Part shown: in pieces, positions 16,497 through 21,389 of the stretch | Layout: each line of letters opens with the position of its first letter | Numbering within the stretch: the first letter of the stretch is position 1 | Assembly (NCBI GenBank): GCA_009924885.1 | Contig: RFQS01000006.1 | Location: forward strand, 1-21,389 | Source: Pseudomonadota bacterium | GTDB lineage: Bacteria > Cyanobacteriota > Vampirovibrionia > LMEP-6097 | DNA: 21,389 nucleotides | Reading direction: 5' to 3' | Translations under genes and position numbers: made by a program | Notes under the pieces: model-generated | Seen by the model: only the letters and a program-made list of their open reading frames with translations | What the model was told of the DNA's origin: nothing | Database searches by the model: none

Positions 16497-17625
16497 TGAC
16501 CCTGTTTTAAATTTTAAAAACTCTCTAATAAATTCATCTAAAACTTCCGTACCATTGATTACAGCATCAACATCACGAGTCTCATACTTAGTTCTATGAT
16601 CCTTAACCCTGCCTTCGTCAAAGACATAGGAGCGAATAGCATTTCCCCAAGAAGCATTTAAAACTTCTCCCTTAAGCTCAGCGAGCTTCTTCTGCTCTTC
16701 CTCTTCCTGTAAAGCAAGTAGCTTAGATTTAATCTGCTCTATCGCTCTATCTTTATTTTGAGCTTGGCTGCGCTCTTGAGTACATTTCACAGCAAACCCA
16801 GTAGGTATATGCCTTACCCTGACAGCTGTCTCAACTTTATTTACATTCTGCCCGCCCGCTCCTCCAGAGCGCATAGTAGTGATCTCTAAATCAGATTCTT
16901 TAAAACCTTTTAATTCAGTAGAACTATCTATTAAGGGGCAAACTTCTACCCCCGCAAAACTGGTCTGCCTGCTGTCAGCAGAAGATTTAAATGGAGATTT
17001 GCGCACTAGCCTGTGAACACCCTTCTCCGCTGAAAGATAACCATAAGCATAAGGACCAGAAATTTTTAAAGATGCTGATTTAATCCCGGCTTCTTCGCCA
17101 TCAGATTTATCTAAAAGCTCTACTGTAAAGCCTTTCGTTATCTCCGCCCAACGTGTATACATTCTTAAAAGAATTTCCGCCCAATCCTGAGCATCAGTAC
17201 CACCAGCTCCAGCATTGATATTTATAATCGCAGATGATTTATCATAATCTCCAGACATCATCAAGAGAAACTCATAGTCCTCTAATTCTGTTAATAATTT
17301 AAAATATTCTTCACGAATTAATTCATCTAAATCTTGTTTTTCGAGTTCTTCCTCTGTCTCAGCTAGCATCTCCTGCATAGCCAAGAAATCCTCTAGACGC
17401 CTTGCCCAAGAATCTATTTTATCGATCTGCTCTTTTTTAAAACTAATCTCTTTGGATATAGCTTGAGCCTCGCTGACATTATTCCAGAAGCCTTCTACCA
17501 AGGTCTTCCCCTCTAAAATCTTTAATTCTTCTTTGAGCTCGTTAAGGTCAAAGACACTCCTTGATTGAATTATATTTACTAGAGATTATCTCGGAATCTA
17601 TAGCTATTTGAAGATCTTCTGGCAT
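16494..17625 (-). CDS. prfB: Peptide chain release factor 2 with programmed +1 frameshift
   Basis: RF2 terminates translation at UGA and UAA. The full product is about 376 residues: 25 codons from the ATG at 17625-17623 (MPEDLQIAIDSEI...), then a +1 shift at CTT-TGA-C (17553-17547), then 351 residues. The main part shows the stop-reading SPF tripeptide (LVRKSPF), GAGGTDAQDW, and the GGQ peptidyl-hydrolysis loop (RSGGAGGQNVNKVE). The frameshift makes RF2 control its own synthesis: when RF2 is scarce, the ribosome pauses at UGA and slips. TGCTAAAAT (extended -10) ends 9 nt before the ATG, predicting a very short leader. A frame read only from the ATG at 17501 would miss the N-terminal helices. 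Confidence 0.96.
17547..17562 (-). promoter_or_regulatory. RF2 recoding site (internal SD + CTT TGA C)
   Basis: On the minus strand AAGGAG (17562-17557), three spacer bases TGT, then CTT (17553-17551), in-frame TGA (17550-17548) and C. The spacing and slippery codon match the well-studied E. coli prfB signal. Confidence 0.95.
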
Positions 17626-17633
17626 AGAGGGCT

Positions 17634-17642
17634 TATTTTAGC
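17634..17642 (-). promoter_or_regulatory. Extended -10 of prfB
   Basis: TGC followed by TAAAAT on the minus strand, 9 nt before the start codon; the same string as at trmFO. Assigned by eye. Confidence 0.45.
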
Positions 17643-17661
17643 AGGAAAAGTTTATGTACGT

Positions 17662-17708
17662 TGGGACTGCTCACAAACCTGCAATTTCTGGATTTTTGAG
17701 CAGTCCCA
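17662..17708. repeat. Perfect 12-bp stem hairpin with a degenerate core in its loop
   Basis: TGGGACTGCTCA (17662-17673) and TGAGCAGTCCCA (17697-17708) are exact inverted repeats around a 23-nt loop with a degenerate core (GCAATTTCTGGATTTTT). It sits between the divergent prfB and methyltransferase genes, so it could be an operator, an insulating terminator or a mobile palindrome. Confidence 0.75.
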
Positions 17709-17750
17709 TGTTAACTAGACTATATAAGAATAAATTTTTAGGATTAGATT

Positions 17751-17756
17751 TATAAT
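17751..17756 (+). promoter_or_regulatory. -10 box of the methyltransferase-DUF262-HEPN operon
   Basis: TATAAT, 32 nt before the ATG at 17789, giving a leader of about 25 nt, longer than those predicted for the housekeeping genes. No recognisable Shine-Dalgarno precedes the ATG. Confidence 0.4.
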
Positions 17757-17788
17757 TTAGTAATTCCACCAAGCAAAGTTCCAGCCCA

Positions 17789-19291
17789 ATGCTCACAGAC
17801 TACAGTGAAATACGAAAGATACACAAGAAAAAATTCTCTGAACAAAAAAGAGCTTGGTGCCAATTTTTTAGTGACGAAGCTCTTGCTACTTTTATGGCTT
17901 CATTTATTAAGCTCAATAAAGAAGAAAATCAAACAATCCGAATTTTAGATGCTGGTGCAGGAGATGCGATTCTTGCTTATGCTGCTGTACAACGCTGCTT
18001 AGATTTAGGTTATAAAAATATTGAAGTCTGTTTATATGAAATTGACAAAGACTTGATAAAGCTTATAGATAGTAATTTTAAGTTTATCCTTAAAAAACTG
18101 TCTAAGGCAAAAACAAGATTAAAATACCATATTTTTAATAAAGATTTTTTAAACTTTGATCCCCAGCAAATTAACAGTTTTGATATCGCAATTATTAACC
18201 CTCCGTTTAAAAAAACTCGCTCTAGTAAACAAGATACGGTTGCACAAAATGAAGTTCTACAATCATGCGAACAAAAGATAAATAAAACAAGCCTGTATAC
18301 TAATCACTATGTTGATTTCATGAGCCTTTGCCTTGACTATCTAAATCATTCTGGACAACTCATTTCTATAACACCTAGGAGTTTTACTTCTGGAGCTTAT
18401 TTTAAAAACTTTAGAAATAAATTACTAAAAGAATCTAACTTAGAAGCTATGCACCTTTTTTCGTCAAGAAAAAGTATTTTTAAAAGTAATTCCATTTACC
18501 AAGAAAATATCATTTGTAAATTTATTAAGGGAGTAAAACAGAATTCATTAATTTCGCTCTCCTGCTCTGCTGATATGGATTTCAATAAATCTTTTACTCA
18601 GAAGAAGTTACCTAATAAACTTCTAATCAAATCCTTTGTAAATGATAATTTCATATTCATACCAGAGAATAATGCTCAAGCTAAAGCTATCAAGGAGTTG
18701 CAAAAATTTGAAGATGGATTTGATAATTTAGCTTTGTCAATTAATACCGGTCCAGTAGTGCCTTTTAGAGCAAAAGGTCTTCTATCTAAAGTTAAACATA
18801 AAAATTCCATCCCTCTGCTGGGGCTTAATAATGTGGAGATGCTGGCTGTAAACTGGTCAGAATATAATAAAAATGACTGGGCTATATTACCTAACACCCA
18901 AGAAAAGCTTAAATTAGTTAAAAAGTCTTCCATTGTTCTACTCAGAAGATTCGCTCCTAAAGATAGTCCTAAAAGGATCATAGCTGCTGTTATTAATCCA
19001 GAGGATTTTAATTCTGATTTTTTAGGAATCGAAAATCACTTAAATTTAATTTCAAAAAATGATAGAGAGTTCACTAAATATCAAGCTTACGGACTTGCAG
19101 CTTTTCTTAATTCGAGTCTCGTTGATAATTATTTCAGAGCCCTTTCTGGAAGCACACAGATTAATAAAAATGAATTATTAACACTAAGATTACCTAGCCT
19201 GAAACAGTTAAGCCAGCTTGGCAAGAAACTTTTAAAAAAAGATGAGGGATTTAACCAGAATATTATTGATGAATTTTTAGGGTGTTTATAA
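17789..19291 (+). CDS. N6-adenine DNA methyltransferase (TaqI/Eco57I/PstI-like class)
   Basis: A 500-residue SAM-dependent DNA methyltransferase. Motif I is ILDAGAGDA (52-60) and the catalytic motif IV is NPPF (135-138), as in N6-adenine enzymes with motif I before motif IV. The N-terminus (QKRAWCQFFSDEALATFMASF) matches the Q-x-FT/SP-type opening of this class. The C-terminal half has a target-recognition look: SINTGPVVPFRAKG (315-328) and FLNSSLVDNYFRALSGSTQINKNELLTLRLP (437-467), typical of TaqI-like specificity domains. Size and layout resemble M.PstI/M.BsuBI, whose partner is a restriction enzyme; no such enzyme is present. It overlaps or abuts the DUF262 gene, which suggests that its mark protects the host DNA or is read by that protein. 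Confidence 0.9.
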   Translation: MLTDYSEIRKIHKKKFSEQKRAWCQFFSDEALATFMASFIKLNKEENQTIRILDAGAGDAILAYAAVQRCLDLGYKNIEVCLYEIDKDLIKLIDSNFKFILKKLSKAKTRLKYHIFNKDFLNFDPQQINSFDIAIINPPFKKTRSSKQDTVAQNEVLQSCEQKINKTSLYTNHYVDFMSLCLDYLNHSGQLISITPRSFTSGAYFKNFRNKLLKESNLEAMHLFSSRKSIFKSNSIYQENIICKFIKGVKQNSLISLSCSADMDFNKSFTQKKLPNKLLIKSFVNDNFIFIPENNAQAKAIKELQKFEDGFDNLALSINTGPVVPFRAKGLLSKVKHKNSIPLLGLNNVEMLAVNWSEYNKNDWAILPNTQEKLKLVKKSSIVLLRRFAPKDSPKRIIAAVINPEDFNSDFLGIENHLNLISKNDREFTKYQAYGLAAFLNSSLVDNYFRALSGSTQINKNELLTLRLPSLKQLSQLGKKLLKKDEGFNQNIIDEFLGCL

Positions 19292-19299
19292 TTATTAAT

Positions 19300-20412
19300 A
19301 TGATAGATGAGCTTAATGAATCAGTAAATAAATTAAAAAAAGTTATTCACACAACCCAAACTACATATAGCATCGCAGAGATTCTCTCCTTATATAGAGA
19401 TAATGAATTAGTTTTAAGACCCCAGTATCAAAGATTTTTCCGCTGGTCACCTTTACAAAAAGCAAAATTAATTGAATCTATACTTCTTGAGATTCCCATG
19501 CCAATCTTCTTCGTATATTCAACCTGCGAAGGAACATTTGAGATTATAGATGGACTGCAAAGACTGTCTACTATATTTGAATTTATAGCTCAACCAATTA
19601 CAGAAGGTCCAAAAAGCTTTCTAAGAGATGAAAACGATAATTTTAAAGAAGCCTTAAAATTAAATCTTACTGAAAGTAAACTTGAATTTGAAAATTTAGG
19701 ATGGCATGATTTAGGCATAGAATTACAGAGAAAATTTAAGCAGTATCGCTTAGTTCTTAGTGTTATTAAAGACACTAGCCAAGAAGATACTAAGTATGAC
19801 TTATTTCAGAGACTAAATAGTGGTGGTACTCCCCTCTCTGGGCAAGAATCACGAAACTGTCTTATGATAATGCTAAAAGATGGACTTTATGAATTTATTT
19901 CAGGATTAACGAAATCAGAAAGTTTTCAGCAGATCATTGATATAAGTGAAAATCAAAAATATCAGTCTTATTCAGATGAATTAGCAACATGGTTTTCAGC
20001 CTTATTTATCTATGATGACTATTCTGGTAATAAAAATCAAAACAGCGAAGAGTACCTTGATGCGGTAATTAAAAATCATTTCAAGGAAATAATTAAGCAT
20101 AAAACTAATATAGAAGCCTGCTTTACTTTTACAATGAGCACCCTTAACAAATACAAAGGGAAAGAAGCTTTTAAAACACTCTCCTATAAAGGTGTTGAGT
20201 CAGGTGCTTTTAATTTGACTTGTTTTATTGCTCTCTCTCTTTATTTTATTTCAATATATAAAAAAAACAATCTAGTTCCAGACGAGTTAGATCAAGAAAT
20301 ATTAGAAAAGAATATTCAGGCGATAAAAGAATTTGTTAAAAGTAAACCTCGAGGGATTAGAACCATCGCTTTTATAGCAGATATTAATAGGAAAACTAAT
20401 GAACTCTGCTAA
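19300..20412 (+). CDS. DUF262 domain protein (GmrS/SspE-N-like), no HNH half
   Basis: The N-terminal DUF262 domain (ParB-related NTPase fold) shows PQYQRFFRWS (41-50), a helix ending LLEIPMPIFF, and the nucleotide-site DGLQRLS (84-90); a second family mark FQRLNSGGTPLSGQESRN lies at 169-186. In characterised relatives (GmrSD, SspE) this domain senses modified DNA and hydrolyses NTP to drive a DUF1524 HNH nuclease. Here the protein stops at about 370 residues with no His-Asn-His motif that I can find, so the effector may be the next gene. A GTG at 19282 would overlap the methyltransferase by 10 nt and add six residues; the ATG at 19300 is my choice. The end overlaps the HEPN gene by 14 nt. Confidence 0.88.
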   Translation: MIDELNESVNKLKKVIHTTQTTYSIAEILSLYRDNELVLRPQYQRFFRWSPLQKAKLIESILLEIPMPIFFVYSTCEGTFEIIDGLQRLSTIFEFIAQPITEGPKSFLRDENDNFKEALKLNLTESKLEFENLGWHDLGIELQRKFKQYRLVLSVIKDTSQEDTKYDLFQRLNSGGTPLSGQESRNCLMIMLKDGLYEFISGLTKSESFQQIIDISENQKYQSYSDELATWFSALFIYDDYSGNKNQNSEEYLDAVIKNHFKEIIKHKTNIEACFTFTMSTLNKYKGKEAFKTLSYKGVESGAFNLTCFIALSLYFISIYKKNNLVPDELDQEILEKNIQAIKEFVKSKPRGIRTIAFIADINRKTNELC

Positions 20413-20869
20413 TGCTATTGATTTCAATAATGTTGATTTGGGCAAAGAACTTTCTGCCATAAAAAAAGACTTGGATCAGGGTTTTCTCCATTTTAACAAC
20501 ATTAATAGCGAGCAGAATAATAGATATATAGGCTACTTTATTCTAATCTTAGCTACTAATATTGAAGGCTTTACTACGAGCTGTTTACACGAAATTACTA
20601 AAATAAAAAACATTCCAGAAAATTTAGACACTCGTCACCTAAATGCCTTTAATATACTTCATTCCATATATTCAATTAACAAGAATCTTAGTGAAAACCT
20701 TGAGGAAACCATAAAAGAGATTCTAGAGAAGCGTCACCCCTTAGCTCATGGAAGGCGAGGCATCAGTATCGACCAATCTTTACTAATGAAATACCATGAA
20801 GCCACATTAGAGTATTTAGAATTAATCAAAACTAATACTGAAGATCTTCTTTACCGATGTTCAGGATAA
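20399..20869 (+). CDS. Small HEPN-domain protein (MAE_28990/MAE_18760-like), putative RNase
   Basis: A 156-residue helical protein. The diagnostic HEPN motif Rx4H is R112-HPLA-H117 in EKRHPLAHGRR, followed by the Gly common in RN.IAHG-type families. An earlier helix (YIGYFILILATNIEGFTTSCLHEI, 43-66) resembles the WEGF-containing helix of HEPN proteins seen next to DUF262 genes. HEPN proteins of this type are metal-independent RNases or toxins in abortive-infection and toxin-antitoxin systems. The start codon lies inside the end of the DUF262 gene (14-nt overlap), so the two are translationally coupled. It is the likely effector of the operon; this is inference from motif and context. Confidence 0.78.
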   Translation: MNSANAIDFNNVDLGKELSAIKKDLDQGFLHFNNINSEQNNRYIGYFILILATNIEGFTTSCLHEITKIKNIPENLDTRHLNAFNILHSIYSINKNLSENLEETIKEILEKRHPLAHGRRGISIDQSLLMKYHEATLEYLELIKTNTEDLLYRCSG

Positions 20870-20876
20870 AATCCCC

Positions 20877-21225
20877 ATGCGCCTAAATAAATTCCTAGCC
20901 GATCAAGGACTCTGCTCCCGCAGACAAGCTGACCTAAAAATCAGTCAAGGACTAGTATCCGTAAACGCTGTTACCGTAAGCCTAGGCTGCTGCCTAGAGA
21001 GTGGTGATAGAGTTAATTACGCAGGCAAAGAATATATCTATAACCCAGAAAGCTCACAGAGATTAATTTATCTAGCTTTAAATAAACCAGCTGGCGTAGA
21101 ATGCACTTGTAATGAAGAGATAGAAGGGAGTTTAATTCATTTTTTAGAAAAAAATCAAGACACATTGTTTCCAAGCCTCGAAAATCCTCCTATTATTGTA
21201 AATGAAAAACAAAAGAGTGGAGGAG
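20877..21225 (+). CDS. RsuA/RluB-family pseudouridine synthase, truncated
   Basis: The protein starts with a full S4 RNA-binding domain (MRLNKFLADQGLCSRRQADLKISQGLVSVN) and enters the synthase domain at LIYLALNKPAGVECT, the usual opening of the RsuA/RluB/RluE/RluF group. The catalytic GRLD...GLLLLT segment that should follow FLEKNQDTLFP never appears; from about 21215-21230 the base composition turns GC-rich and the frame runs through unrelated sequence to 21320. At most about 116 residues are native. Substrate (16S or 23S rRNA) cannot be told without the rest. It begins 7 nt after the HEPN gene. Confidence 0.82.
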
Positions 21226-21389
21226 AGGAGATATCGCCACCACCACGGGCATTCGCACCGGCTGGTTCTACGAACTACACGAGGACAGCGCCTCCGCCGA
21301 TACCGACCAATGCCCAGTGACCGTGTTCTACGGTACGACGAACCAGGAGGCTCTTGACCGTCACACGTACGCATCGCTCAACAACTACT
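21226..21389 (+). other. GC-rich tail of foreign origin, open protein fragment
   Basis: The last about 165 bases are near 58% GC against roughly 35% before. From 21230 the + strand is open to the end (53 codons) with a natural-looking composition: DIATTTGIRTGWFYELHEDS... then PVTVFYGTTNQEALDRH. GC-rich third positions in this frame suggest it is the real coding frame of a different genome. I do not recognise the protein. The simplest explanation is an assembly or amplification chimera; a real insertion is possible. Confidence 0.65.

Noticed and set aside
2736..17708. CRISPR array from the recurring core
   Set aside because: Copies are kilobases apart with no regular spacers and no cas genes.
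17789..19291. BREX PglX or type IIG restriction-methyltransferase
   Set aside because: At 500 residues it is too short for either and has no visible nuclease domain; a PstI/TaqI-like methyltransferase fits better.
21258..21345. CTGGTTC/GAACCAG inverted repeat in the GC-rich tail
   Set aside because: A 7-bp match about 75 bases apart inside coding-like sequence is expected by chance.
21144..21374. Minus-strand Arg-rich frame at the right end
   Set aside because: Spans the composition junction and mixes AT-rich and GC-rich DNA; the + strand frame from 21230 has more natural composition.

Overview
The window is an AT-rich bacterial segment of mostly closely packed housekeeping genes, with two accessory modules and small dispersed hairpin repeats. 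HldA-type heptose kinase (LPS precursor synthesis) and NuoN (complex I) suggest a Gram-negative-type respiring bacterium. RF2 with an autoregulatory frameshift and folate/FAD-dependent TrmFO fit many phyla. I cannot name the lineage. Some proteins (the short RNase D) read like alphaproteobacterial ones, and palindromic elements that stay in frame inside proteins recall Rickettsia, but neither is decisive.

Layout: bases 1-66 are the 3' part of a bacterial SRP (4.5S) RNA, abutting a minus-strand gene resembling TIGR04255 that loses its homology there. Next on the minus strand are a damaged ABC exporter (frameshift near 625-632) and the methionine-salvage operon mtnB-mtnD-mtnC; mtnC carries an in-frame palindromic insertion. 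rnhB (+) and trmFO (-) converge and overlap. 6773-9793 holds accessory module 1: a DUF4143-type AAA ATPase and a 599-residue protein with a PD-(D/E)XK-like nuclease core. Then come a soluble histidine kinase (-), nuoN and an RNase D-like exonuclease (+), a Nudix hydrolase (-), hldA and purH (+), and prfB (-) with the classical +1 recoding site. 17789-20869 holds accessory module 2: an N6-adenine DNA methyltransferase (NPPF), a DUF262 protein without the usual HNH half, and a small HEPN protein (Rx4H), three overlapping or touching genes that look like a compact defence operon. The window ends with an RsuA-family pseudouridine synthase cut off by a GC-rich foreign-looking tail.

Three cross-cutting patterns stand out. 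(1) A core close to CTCCAATTTCTGCGTTTT recurs at least six times, always on the + strand, in hairpin loops whose stems differ from copy to copy; two or three copies contribute codons to proteins. (2) Several genes have a -10-like box only 8-15 nt before the start codon, suggesting leaderless or very short-leader mRNAs. (3) Both ends of the window look like chimeric or rearranged junctions, so the edge features need caution.
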